Shown: one piece after another, positions 1 to 10,800 of the stretch
How positions within the stretch are numbered: position 1 is the stretch's first letter
How the letters are laid out: each line of letters starts with the position of its first letter
Assembly (NCBI RefSeq): GCF_014805685.1
Contig: NC_060886.1
Span: forward strand, 25,302,608 to 25,366,607
Origin: Silurus meridionalis
Taxonomy: Eukaryota; Chordata; Actinopteri; Siluriformes; Siluridae
Reading direction: 5' to 3'
Length of the DNA stretch: 64,000 nt
Notes under the pieces: model-generated
Seen by the model: only the letters and a program-made list of their open reading frames with translations
What the model was told of the DNA's origin: nothing
Database searches by the model: none
Program-made: the position numbers and the translations under genes

Positions 1-985
1 AGGATCAAATACTTATTTCACTCAGTCAAATATTGATTTATAATCTTTTTTTTTTTTTACATTTTTTATGGTTTTTATTTTTTATATTTTGTCTCACTCT
101 GTTACAATAAACCTACCATAATAATTCTAGACTGTTCATTTCTTTGTAAGGGGAATCAGCAAGTGATGAAATATTTATTTTCCCACTGTACATGACAGTT
201 AAAACATGCTTGATGCAATTAGGCTAATGAATAAAGGAAGCTTATAGACCCTTGATTAGCTTTGTACATTCTCAAAGTCTGACTAAACCATGTTGCCTCG
301 TTCTCAACCAGATGTTTTATGACTCACTGCTATCTATAAATATGGATAACGGGCGTTGCAGATGTGAAGACAGAATCCAAGTCGCTTTCTTTCATGGTTG
401 GTTGGAGATGAAACTATATATTCACAGTGATTTAGATGGCAATGCATTATATATTATATCTAACAATACTGAATTATTCTGCTGTTATGTATGGTAATGT
501 TAATGAAAAGATACTATGCCGTTGCATGATGTTTGATAGCCTTGTGCTTTTCAGTACAAAACTAAAAAAGACACGTTGTACATAAAAAAATGTCTTGATT
601 GGACTGTTACTATGATAATAAGGAGAAAGATGTCCTTTTTGGAAAAGATTTTGCTTCTTTTGAAGAAAATGCTGCCATCACACAAGCGCAGTGGCAATGA
701 GAATTTACACCTTAAAAAAAAAATGACTACCAAACTTTCCACTGGTCCCTGCTGCAGGATGGTGCTAATGAATTGGATGGCAGGATCTGTGGGTGGCTTT
801 TTTTTTGTTTGTGCGTGTGCGCGCCTGTGTGTGCTATTTGCTCGTTACTGAATCCCACATGCATGCCCCCCATTAACCTTGCCTGACTCACACACACTCA
901 TTACCCCAGAGCTAAGGCTGCCCTTCTCAAATCATACACCTTTATAAACCTGCAGGGGGCTTTCTTCTATTTCCCCATATCTTTT

Positions 986-986
<1 letters not shown>
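1..986. other. AT-rich non-coding stretch, nothing recognised
   Basis: AT-rich sequence with poly-T runs. The short open frames show no family motif or convincing splice context. It lies beyond the exons found for the minus-strand ccdc148-like gene and is probably intronic to it. Confidence 0.5.

Positions 987-1029
<43 letters not shown>
987..1029. repeat. (CT)n microsatellite
   Basis: Uninterrupted CT dinucleotide tract of about 21 units. Confidence 0.98.
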
Positions 1030-1031
<2 letters not shown>

Positions 1032-1248
1032 GCTGTCTTATTTCCACACACATATCATCTTAAACACAATGTCACATGCCTGTGTGGGAAATATACCGAA
1101 AAATACAGTGCACACAAAATTTCTATGAATTTTATGTGCCAGGGTTACAGTAATGTAAATGGCTCCTGCCAAAGCTTCTTCATTTTAGCTTCTTATAATC
1201 TTATCTTCTTCCCACTTTCCTGAATTTACTTTACTCTTTCAGGCTTTA

Positions 1249-1252
<4 letters not shown>

Positions 1253-1281
<29 letters not shown>
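1253..1281. repeat. (CT)n microsatellite
   Basis: Second CT tract, about 14 units, 220 bases after the first. Confidence 0.97.
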
Positions 1282-1285
<4 letters not shown>

Positions 1286-2579
1286 GTACGATTCTGTCTC
1301 CATCTTTGCTCATCTCATCCTAGCTTTTCCTCTCCTCCGGCAAGAAAAATGCAATCAGGAGCCTCGCCTCATCTATCTTTGCTCGTTTTGCCTGAGTGGC
1401 CAGGCAGCTGTAGAGCCGAAGGAGAATAAAGTATCTGACTGGCTAGTAAAGTATCTGACAGCCTCGGGCCTTTTAAAGGAAACTTTACCATTGCAACTTC
1501 CTCTTGTTGTTTATAGGGTTGTGAGAACTACAACACCCTTCATCCATTGCTGACATGTTTGTCTCACAAATTCTTTTACAACCCAGACACCCAATGAGAT
1601 TTTCATCCAGAGAATCTAGCTCAGTTGAAATCCTGATGAACATATCCAAACTTGACTCCCAGAGCACAAGCACAGTTCTGCATATTTCTATAACATCATT
1701 TTAAATAGAAACTGTGGCAGATTGTCCACACGAGTAGATAAAGCTGAGTCTCAAATATACAGTATATAAACTTTAATCAAAGTATTCAACATAAAGTTGT
1801 CCTTCACTAAAACATATAATTTAAATTATGTTGAAATACAAAAGAAAAGGCTGCATTTTCACAGATATCAGTGTATGCTTCATTGATTTGCTCGCCATCC
1901 TTTAAGACGAATAAAAGCACATTGGGGTAGGAATCACACTACTTCATGCCTTGGAAATGGAACAGGCACAAATTCACCAATACATTATTCTTTCATAGCA
2001 AATAATAAAAAATAAATGTAATACATTTCTACAAACAAAAGCCAAATGGATGTGCAGCCAGTGTGTCTGTGAGGTACAGAACTATTTCTGTTGTAAGATA
2101 TATTGAAAAGATTGTGATAGATAAGAAGAGGTTTATGGAGGTACAATAACTGGACATCAAAAATGGTCATACACCATTTTTTTAATCTGACCTTGTTACT
2201 CACTCAAAAAAATAATAATACAACATATCTAAAATTTCGAATGCCCAAATTTTTTAGACTAGTTTAAAACGTTTATGTGTTTTATAAATTTTGGCCGAGT
2301 TAATGATATCACTCCTATCTGCTTCTACCTCTCCTGTTTGCTTTTTTGCTCCATAATACAGATTCCATTTGCATATATGACAGATGCAATACATTACTTC
2401 ACCCGCTGTCTTTAAATATAGAAAGGAACTAGAGCTGTATTCAATGCTTTTTTCATTACAATTTCTGTAAATCTGACAATACAATACATGTCAGACAGAT
2501 ATGCTACAAACATAAATTGTGACCTTGCTGAGTCACATGACTTACTAAAGGGTGAAGAAAAACTGCACAATCTCAGGCC
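1282..2579. other. Non-coding stretch, nothing firm
   Basis: No recognisable repeat family or gene. Two minus-strand open segments at 1677-1492 and 1407-1320 have splice-like borders but do not resemble the expected next part of CCDC148; see the rejected list. Confidence 0.4.
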
Positions 2580-3285
2580 AGTTCTTATATCTCAGTCCAA
2601 TAATAACGTATCTGTTCAATATCAAAATCTCAGTCCAATTCCAACATTCTCTCCAATTCCAATATCTTAGTCCAATTCCAACATGTCAGTCCAATTTCAA
2701 CATCTGAGTCTAATACCATGGTCTCAGCCTAACAACAAATCTCAGTTTAATTTTAACATCTCAGTTTACTAGCAACCTCTCAGACTATAACCAACAACTC
2801 AACTCAATTCCATCTCACTCTTTTACCAAATTCTCAGTCCAAAACCAATATCTTATTCCAAACTCAACAACCCAGTCTAATTCCAAAGTCTCAGTCCAAA
2901 CCCAACATCTCAGTCTAATACCAAATTCTCAGTCCGAAACCAATGTTTCAGTCCGAACCCAAATCTCAGTCTAATACCAAAGTCTCAGTCCAATTCCAAC
3001 ACCTCAATCTAATACCAAAGTGTCAGTACAAAAATAATATTTCAGTCCAAAACCAATATCTCAGGTCAATTCCAACATCTCAGTCTAGTACAAAGTCTCA
3101 GTCCAACACCAGCACCTCAGTCCATAACTAAAATCTCTTTCTAATACCAATGTCTCAGTCCAAACCAGCATCTCATTCCAAAACCAACATCTTAGTCTAA
3201 TACTAATGTCTCAGTCCAAAACCAAAATCTTAGTCTAGTTCCAAAGTCCAATTCCAGTATCTCAGTCCAATACCAGGTCATCAGA
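2580..3285. repeat. Degenerate minisatellite, unit about 19 bp
   Basis: About 700 bases made of variants of a roughly 19-base unit whose core reads CTCAGTCCAATTCCAACAT, with AAACC or AATACC replacing AATTCC in many copies. Units differ by substitutions and small indels, so the array is old or poorly homogenised. Short open frames across it rich in Ser, Gln, Asn and Pro are artefacts of the repeat. Confidence 0.9.
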
Positions 3286-3434
3286 GTCTGTTCATGTTTA
3301 TTTAGCTTATAAAAATAAAAACACATCAATATATAATATATAAAATATTCAGTAATTTGTCTTCCATAACCACTTTTCCCAGTCAGAAATACACAGTCTC
3401 CTGATCCAACCCTATACCCTGATGCTCTGAAGTG

Positions 3435-3455
3435 TCTTCTTCTTCTTCTTCTTCT
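3435..3455. repeat. (CTT)n microsatellite
   Basis: Seven CTT units, next to the left edge of the DIRS-like fragment. Confidence 0.9.
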
Positions 3456-3459
3456 GCCT

Positions 3460-4085
3460 GGTGACCTGGCATTGAGATCATGTTCTCGCCCATATAAAGG
3501 AATTGGGGTTAAGACTGTACGCCTAAGAAAAGTTTACTTTCTCCTGGTACAAAGAACCACCTATATAGGCATAGTGTGGGATTTGACCGTTATGCATGCG
3601 CAGCATGCATGTGGAGAGATCCCAGGTTCCTGTTACAGGCCCCGTGTTGTGGGCTCCGTGTCATTGCGTAATGTTAATGACAGATGCCTCCCTCATGGGT
3701 TTGGAGGCTAGCCGTGCTTCCAGCATTAAAGCATTTCCTCTCAGACCTAAGGGACCATCATGTGCTGGTCCATACAGACAGCACATCGGTGGTCTCCTAC
3801 ATCAACCAACAGGGGGGTCTGCACTCTTTTTTTACACTCTTCTTTACAAGCTGGCATAACAGAACTTCCTGTGGGCCCAAGGAAAGCAGCTCTCACTAAG
3901 AGCACTATATATCCTTAGGGTGGTTGAATCAAGAATCAGAGGCCCTTTCAAGGCAAAGTCCGAGCCCCGGGGAGTGGAGGCTCCACCCAGAAGTGGTGAA
4001 GCAAAAATGGAGATTTTACAGAGCACAAGTGGGTAGCCCCATGCTGGCCAGGCCGGCCATGGTTTGCTTTCCTTTACCCCAGCCC
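3460..4085 (+). mobile_element. DIRS-like retroelement fragment (RT end and RNase H)
   Basis: Decayed coding remnant of a tyrosine-recombinase (DIRS-type) retrotransposon. About 3560-3605 encodes IGIVWDLTVMHAQ, like the end of DIRS reverse transcriptase. 3684-3830 encodes the RNase H core with VHTDSTSVVSYINQQGG. After a frameshift, about 3866-3915 gives LWAQGKQLSLRALYIL, and 3965-4035 gives GEWRLHPEVVKQ, both typical of the segment after RNase H. Several frame changes show it is dead. The recombinase domain is not present. It runs directly into Gypsy sequence at about 4.1 kb. Confidence 0.75.
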
Positions 4086-4129
4086 TGAGCTGTGGAGGTG
4101 TAACGTGGCGCCTGTTCACTTCATGGTGT

Positions 4130-4385
4130 GTAGGTCACACCGGAGCAGCACCGACAGCCATAGTAGATTATGCGATGCGATATCCGGAAGCAGTGCCTCT
4201 CTGCAACATCTCCACACGCAGTGTTGCGGAGGCACTCTTCCGCATCCGAGTCGGAATCCCGAAGGAGGGATTGGGGATTAAGTCGATCTGCACCAGTGTC
4301 TATCATCTGCAAACTGATGGCCTGGTGGAGCGTTTCAACCGAACCCTCAAAAACATGATTCGGAAGTTCATACACAGGGATGCCC
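4130..4385 (+). pseudogene. Ty3/Gypsy integrase fragment (dead)
   Basis: Encodes VDYAMRYPEAVPLCNIS, then SVAEALFRIRVGIPKE, then TSVYHLQTDGLVERFNRT and a short tail to about 4385. These match the integrase catalytic core of vertebrate Gypsy elements. Just after GIPKE about 20 residues normally carrying the second catalytic Asp (the TDQGTAF region) are missing, so it cannot be functional. It sits upstream of reverse transcriptase, the reverse of normal Gypsy order. Confidence 0.8.
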
Positions 4386-5075
4386 GAACACAAAAAGAAC
4401 ATGGTTCGGGAGGAACTCCAGGCGATGCTCGACATGGGAGTAGTTGAGGAGTCCCACAGCAATTGTAGCAGCCCGGTGGTCTTGCTTCCCAAGAGCGACG
4501 GGTCGGTCCGGTTCTGTGTGGACTACAGTAAGGTTAACGTGGTGTCTAAATTCGACATGTCTTCAATGCCCCGCATCGACGAGCTGCTTGATCGGTTAGG
4601 CGCGGCTCTCTTTTATTCAACGCTGGACTTAACCAAGGGATATTGGCAGATCCCCTTGATGCCAATGTCCCAGGAAAAAAAACGTCCTTTTCCACTCCGT
4701 TTGGTTTACACCAGTTCATTACTCTTCTGTTCGGTTTGTTCGGAGCACCAGTGACGTTTCAACGTCTAATGTATCGGATTCTCCGTCCTCATAACAGGTA
4801 CAGCGTTTACAGCACCTCAGGGCGGTCCTGTGTACCTTGAGACGGGCCAGGCTCACGGCAAACCCGAAGAAGTGTGCGATTGGGCGGGTGAAAGTATGGT
4901 GTCTGGGTTTCCACTTGGGTCACGGGCAGGTGCGTCCCCAAATCGATAAGACGGCAGCGATTGAGGCCTGTCCGAGACCCAAGAGCAAAAAGGAGGTGAG
5001 ACGGTTCCTGGGGCTGGCTGCAATTATAGGAGATACATTCCTATGTTTTCGGACGTCACCATTCACCGTTCCTTT
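4380..5075 (+). pseudogene. Ty3/Gypsy reverse transcriptase fragment (dead)
   Basis: Starts at PEHKKNMVREELQAML and continues through SPVVLLPKSDGSVRFCVDY, STLDLTKGYWQIPL, STPFGLHQF and GLFGAPVTFQRLM. A run of seven A at 4676-4682 causes a frameshift. At about 4795-4810 the segment that should hold the YLDD catalytic motif is deleted. It resumes with LRRARLTANPKKCAIGRV, FHLGHGQVRPQIDKTAAI and KSKKEVRRFLGLA, then shifts frame again to YRRYIPMFSDVT. RNase H is absent. Confidence 0.85.
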
Positions 5076-5367
5076 TTTTTCCCAAACTCATACGCTCTCC
5101 CACAATGTTAAACATGTACTCTTTTTATTTTAAACATTACAGAATTCCAAACCCATTACCAATTTTAAATGAAAGAAATTATAATACCCAGACTCAATGT
5201 GTGCTTGAAATTTTGGGCTTCACTGTATATATTTGGTTCACTTTAAAAACATCCTGTTTGAGTAAAGGAATAAAAACTGGGCTTGATGTTGAACTGATGG
5301 ATTTTGGATGCCATATGAAAGTGCATTGCAATAATATGATATTAAAGTGTATGGTTCGGTTCTTTAC

Positions 5368-5465
5368 CTGACTCGGCGCAGCTTGCGGTTCTCAGAGGTC
5401 CACACCTGTTTGTGCTGGCGTAGTAGGCAGCTGTCTCTTCTCTCATGAATGACACGCACACTTTT
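5368..5465 (-). CDS. ccdc148: ccdc148-like gene, third coding exon
   Basis: A 98-nt minus-strand exon between a TACAG acceptor (AG at 5467-5466) and a CAG/GTAAAG donor (GT at 5367-5366). It enters in phase 0, matching exon 2, and leaves in phase 2. It encodes model residues 59-90, including HERRDSCLLRQHKQVW and ending KLRRV. The QHKQVW...L..VR pattern, about 25 residues after EAKK, agrees with my recollection of vertebrate CCDC148, an uncharacterised coiled-coil protein. An alternative acceptor at GTGTCAG would add six bases. The next exon was not found and probably lies left of the window. Intron 2 is 13.5 kb. Exon quality is clear; the gene name rests on motif memory. Confidence 0.75.
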
Positions 5466-5547
5466 CTGTACCTGACACCGAGCACACACACACAAAGAAT
5501 ACATGAGTAACTCTAGCATCATGTCCAAACATAAATAATACAATTAC

Positions 5548-5745
5548 AAGTGGTGGCTCAGTGTTTAAAGCTGGTTTGTGGGCTACTGACCAGAAGGTCA
5601 GGGCAACATTGCCTTAACGTTGCCAAGCTGCCAGTGTTGGGCCTTTGAGTAAGGCCCCAAACCCCATCTACTCCATGGGCTGAATCGGGGCTAAGGTTTT
5701 CCTTGGACCCTAACTTTCCAACAAGCTGTACAACTGTACAACATA
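5548..5745 (+). mobile_element. tRNA-derived SINE copy
   Basis: Begins with a degenerate A-box-like GTGGCTCAGTG and continues with ACTGACCAGAAGGTCAG, CCAAGCTGCCAGTGTTGGG, AAGGCCCCAAACCCC and CTAACTTTCCAACAAGCTG. This is a widespread fish tRNA-derived SINE pattern, here with a damaged B-box. Related copies are at 19230, 27965 and 28285. Confidence 0.7.
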
Positions 5746-6484
5746 TATGACCAATAATAACTTCTACACTTCAGTGTTTTATAAATTCATCCATGAATTC
5801 ATCTATGAACGAATCCATGAATCTATCCATGAATCCATCCATCCAGTAATCATTCCTTCCTTCCTTATTCATTTATTATACTGTACAGATCAGAGCTCTG
5901 CATTTCCCTGGATAGTTATCACAGAATTACCCAATCTATAACAACATATCCATGTTACTCTTACTGCATATCTAAATTCTATTCAATTCATCCATGGGTG
6001 TGTTTAGTGAAGCCATTCAACTTAAATAGATTACACAACAATTCATTTAAAAAGACATGTTATTCTTCATGTGATTCATTGGCCACTTTCCCTGCAATAA
6101 ACAACCATCCAGAGTGTGTTCCTGAGATATGCAAGAACACGATGACTTGAGTTTCAAGTTCATTGTTGTGTGAATAAAGAGTGTTTAAGCTTCCATATAC
6201 GATCTTGCACTATAGTTGTACACACCTAACCAGACTCAGGGAAAAATTATAAAACTGATTTCTAGTGCGAAGAGAAGCAAAATATCTAAGTATTAAGTGT
6301 ATACAAAAGATCATTGAAAATATTTTATGTGCTCTAAACATAATGTATAGGAATATTATAAATGACTGAATGGATAAATAAATGACTGTTAATTCACACA
6401 GAACAAATGTAGTCAATGAGCATGTAAATACATTTTATTGACACTTATTTTCCCTCATTTAGTTTCTTTCCTTTGTTCTTTGTT
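5746..6484. other. Intronic stretch, short ATCCATGA-type repeat only
   Basis: Contains a short imperfect ATCCATGA/TCATCC tandem run at about 5787-5842. No gene or other element seen. Confidence 0.5.
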
Positions 6485-7410
6485 ATGTTCCCTTTCAAGA
6501 ACTCCAACTGCGTCTAAACACTTTGGGAACGCTTCCGCGTTGTCCACGCTCTGAATCATGTGTGTATTCAGTCCAATGGAAAGGTGCAACGTCACCGGTG
6601 GGGTGACATCACAACCTGGAAGTTATAAAAAGCACATGTGACGTAGCCGATGTTAGCTTCTGTTTATTCAGGAACCGCTCTGTATGTGTTTGTCTAATGG
6701 TAAATGTCCAAAAAAATAAAAAGAATTAATACAAAAAAGATGGATCTGGCAGAAGGCTGAGGGATGGGCTTGTCCCTTTCTCCTTCCTCACCTGCTGGAT
6801 ATCGCTTGGCCAGCAAAGCAGCAGAAACAGCACCCGTCCAGCAAACTTGACGAGTGCTTTTTGCAGCTAATGTCACTACCCTCACACTGGGGCCTGCCAT
6901 TTTTTCCGGACCTACACTATGAAGTGTCTGAGTCCTGGGCTCGTCATTACGCAGCCCACCTCTTTAGCCCTGATTCCTCTCTCTATGCTAAAGTAGTAAA
7001 GCTGAAAGAGCAGGGCTATGAGACAATGCCTCGGCTTACCCTTTGTACAACTTCGGCCTTGGTTGGGAAGGCTATCACAGCAGGTCAAGCCGCTGGTTGC
7101 CTGCACACCATAGCGGTGCTACAGGCGTAACAGGCCGATCTGCTTCAGGAACTAGTCTAGGGAGTTCCTTCAGGTGGCATTTAGGACCAAGAGCTGTGTC
7201 GATGACTGCCCCCCATCCGGGACAGGAACCTGGGTTCTCTTCACACATCTAAGGCTTGCCACATGACCTTGATTGTGCTGAGTGGGTTTCCCTTCAAGGA
7301 GAACCGGTCTCATGTGCAGGAGGCCAAGCACTACCACATTGGACGCCAAGCACTACCACATTAGACTGCCATGACTGCGCCGTTCCGTTGGACAGATTAC
7401 ACACGTAAGA
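6485..7410 (+). mobile_element. DIRS-like element, 5' region and gag-like fragment
   Basis: The left part (about 6490-6680) looks like a DIRS leader with a TATAAAA at about 6625. From 6861 a decayed frame encodes LPFFPDLHYEVSESWARHY, HLFSPDSSLYAKV, KEQGYETMPRLTL and TTSALVGKAITAGQAAG followed by CLHTIAVLQA. These match the gag-like first ORF of fish DIRS elements. Stops follow at 7129 and beyond, but recognisable sequence continues to about 7400. No RT is attached. It may be a separate insertion from the DIRS piece at 3.5-4.1 kb. Confidence 0.65.
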
Positions 7411-8117
7411 GTGTTTCCATTTTGGTTTCGTTCTAGTCCATTGTTGTGGTTACATTATCAGCCACTTGTGGTTATTAATAGGCTGCCTTGTCAATAGATT
7501 CTGAAGGGCTGGTTATTTTGGTCATTTTATTGCCTGGGGGTAAAAGGTAATCACATCTAATACATGAATTAACTTACATACAGCACATGAGTGAGTAATA
7601 ATGAAAACTCATGGTCTAGTTTAGTCGCTATTGACATAGTGTGCAGTGTGGGAATGCACCCGAATGGCAGCCTGCTTTACGGAGCTTCATATGGCAAATG
7701 GAAACCTGCTCATAAATCCTCTCAGTACGTTCAATACACTAGGCAAATCCAATTTAGTTCCAGGTTATATAAACTGTTTTCATAAATTCCTTGTGGTTTC
7801 AGTGTTTTTCTTTCCTTTTCTTTTCTGTTAATTCCTCACTCTAATTTTTACTTTTCAATGCCACTTCTACCATTTTCTCTTTCTGTACTGAACCGTTGAA
7901 TCCAGGGAATCATGGCTTTTTCATTTTTTAAAACGCGGTTCAAAAGTTAGGACCAAAATTTTACCTTCAAATTAGACTAAATTTGCAATGAGTGTTGGTA
8001 GCTTTTGGCCTAGATTTGATCAAAATGTAACATTGACCTGCTCTGATCATTCTGCCTAATTTTATACATTGTTTTTTCAACAGGTGGTTTGATGTGCAGC
8101 CATAGACTCTCAAGCCA
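7411..8117. other. Intronic stretch, nothing recognised
   Basis: No gene, repeat family or convincing exon seen. Confidence 0.5.
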
Positions 8118-8168
8118 GGAGAAGAAGAAGAAGAAGAAGAAGAAGAAGAAGAAGAAGAAGAAGAAGAA
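8118..8168. repeat. (GAA)n microsatellite
   Basis: About 17 GAA units. The RTE LINE in this window also ends in (GAA)n, but no LINE sequence precedes this tract. Confidence 0.97.
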
Positions 8169-8517
8169 CAGCAAATGGTACATAATTGTACTTTTTAAAA
8201 GATTAAGGTACGGGCAAATGATGCAGGAAATCACAGATCACAAAATCATAATTTTAATAAATTGTGTGTATTGAAGTAATAAAAGCTACTGGCAATTTTC
8301 CATCTGATTCTTGGTCAGTATGACATATATAAGTTTCATTAATAACTTAGCTGTTATTTATATTTATAATTATATTTAAAATGTTCTTTCAGATGTACAA
8401 ACAAGAAGGTACAAAAATATACCAATGTTTATAGATACATTGCTTTACCCTGCTAAGGTACAGTTGGAGTGATAAAGCATTTCTACTCTTTTATATTCAT
8501 TCCTGTACATTGATTTT

Positions 8518-8901
8518 CTGTGTGTAGGGCAAAAAAGCATTGGGACACTTGACTTTTCCAAACATATGGGGTTCTTCCTCAAAATGTTAACACAAAGTCA
8601 GAGGCACACAATTGAATAAAATATCTTTGGATGTACTAGCATGAGATTTTCCACTTGGAGAGTGAAACTAGGAGACCCAAACCTGCGCAAAAAGCAGGCT
8701 TAATTGATTATTGGAACACAGACTACACCACACTCCATTCTCACCCAACATCAGTTCTTGACTTTACTAACACTCTTGTAGCTGATTGAGCACACATCTC
8801 CAAAAGCACACTTCAGCAAATAAGGGCTAAATAGGATGTTTAGAAAAACACTTACAGATCTTATGATGAGGGGTTCATTAACTTTTGTCCATATAGCGCT
8901 A
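8518..8901. mobile_element. Tc1-derived non-autonomous element, family A
   Basis: About 384 bases with terminal inverted repeats of the form TATATGGACAAAAGTATTGG (left end GGGCAAAAAAGCATTGGGAC, right end CTTTTGTCCATATAGCGC) and a TA at the right border. The body carries remnants of the C-terminal part of a Tc1 transposase gene. Other family A copies are at 24290, 34521, 38776, 41969, 47297, 51316 and 60920. Confidence 0.75.
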
Positions 8902-10120
8902 TGTACTGCTAGTGGACGAAGTGATCACCTTAATTTTATAAACCTCGAATCAGGTGTGAAAAATATATTATAACCTATAATTATCTGATATATTGCACGA
9001 AGTACATTTGCCTTCATTTGACTGCAGGATGTACTAGTGTGTAAATATTAAACTGGCACATGTACAGGATAAACGACAAAGACCTAAATGACACATTGAA
9101 TATTTACCATCTCTGCTTTCCTTTTGTGTGTTTTTTTTCTTCATTAGAATCTGTGCACTTGTTGTTTTTGTGGTTATTTGGTCTGACATTTATTTAGTCT
9201 GACATTCTATCAACCGCCTCTAAACCAGTGTTTCCTATTCGCAGTTCAGCACAGTTCACATTTTCTTTCTGCTCCTACGCATCTGATTTTCTCATGAATG
9301 AATGTTTGGCTTAATTTATTTCAATATAACATCTCTGTTGTCTGTAGGCGAATAAATCCTTGGGAACAAATTATTAGGGCTATGGTACTTCAGATTGCTT
9401 ATTTTCTTGGTCTTGGACTACAAACCATTGGTCTCAGTCTTGCGATTAACTTGGGTGAAATTGTAATCAGTCTTGTCTTGGTCTCAACAACTCAACACAT
9501 ACTTTTCCTGTTATAGTACCGAATGTAAATTATATCTCAACATGTGGGGATATATAGCACCTGTAAATACAGTGAGTAAGTTTTTACATATTTAATCTTC
9601 TTATGTTTACAACAATATAGCACAAGTACAAGTATGCACAGTTGGATTTAGTCTCAGAAATATAAAGAGCTAAGAGCTAAAACTCGTTCAATATATTCTA
9701 TATTTGATGCATTTCATTATCCTGCTGTGTGTTTAAACCAAAACATGCTTTAATTTGCCAATCTTTTTGCAAACATTTGCTGTTTTACACTTTTTTAGGT
9801 AAATAGCACATGTATGCTCCCTGTGCCTAATATCACATAATATGATGCAAGTGCAAATAGAAGTTAAGTGAAGTACAAATAGAAAAGACGCCAAAACAAA
9901 TGGATCATGAAACGCATAAAAAAAAAAAACATGAAATGGAAACATAAAACTGAGCATGAACAAAAGCACCAACAATAGCCAAGAGTGACAAAGGGTGCTG
10001 GTTATATACACAAGTGCTAATTAAAGTGAATGTGAATCAGATACACAAACACAGAGTAACAAGGAGGCAGAGCGACATCCTCAACTAAGCAGGATGGTAC
10101 AGAGAAGTCCGAGGTGGAGC
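8902..10120. other. Intronic stretch, nothing recognised
   Basis: AT-rich sequence with scattered short open frames and no domain or splice support. Confidence 0.5.
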
Positions 10121-10800
10121 CTGAATGCGTCGTGACGTCAAAGGCATAGCTAGCATACAGGGGGGTGTTCATAATAAGGCCAGGATTAATGCTAGTGCCC
10201 TTTGCATTGTTAAGATGTATAATGATGTCTTCAGCAGGATACGAAACAAGGTTAAGTGTCTAAACTATGCACAAAAACATAGGAAAAATATGGCCGGTGC
10301 TTTGGACTGATGAAGTAAAATTTGAAATATTTGGCTGTAGCATGAGGCAGTTTGTTTGCCAAAGGTCTGCAAAAGAGCAGTACAATAAAGAGCAACACAA
10401 AAGCATGGTGGGAATCTCTTGCAAGTTTGGGGCTGAATTACTGCAAATGAAGTTAGAGTTTTCGTCAGGATTATTGGTGTCCTCAATGCTAATAAACACA
10501 GGCAGATATCTAACGCAATCAGGGAGGTGATGGATTGGATTTATTCTGCAGGAGGACAACAATCCCAAACATGATCTCAACATCATCAAGTCTGACTGGA
10601 ATTACATAAAGCGACAGAAGGATTTAAGGCAGCCTACAAGATGTTCAGAAGAACCTACCTGCCGAGTTCCTTCAAAAACTCTTTGCAGGTGTACCTAGAA
10701 GAACTAATGCTGTTTTGCAGGTAGAAGGGTGGTTACACCCAATATTGATTTGATTTGGATTTCTGTTTATTTACTTTTCATTTGTGTTAATGGACAAAAA
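10121..10800 (+). mobile_element. Tc1/mariner-like transposon remnant
   Basis: Degraded transposase. About 10260-10390 encodes YAQKHRKNMAGALDWTDEV and KFEIFGCSMRQFVCQRSAK, matching the conserved catalytic region of Tc1 transposases (W-T/S-D-E-S-KFEIFG). Later sequence near 10555 reads EDNNPKH, the usual QQDNDPKH motif. Many stops and frameshifts; inactive. Confidence 0.75.

Noticed and set aside
1320..1677. Two minus-strand segments (1677-1492 and 1407-1320) with splice-like borders, an 84-nt intron and phases compatible with ccdc148 exon 3.
   Set aside because: The encoded sequence (cysteine-rich, then an early stop) does not resemble the coiled-coil that should follow VR in CCDC148, and the protein would end far too early.
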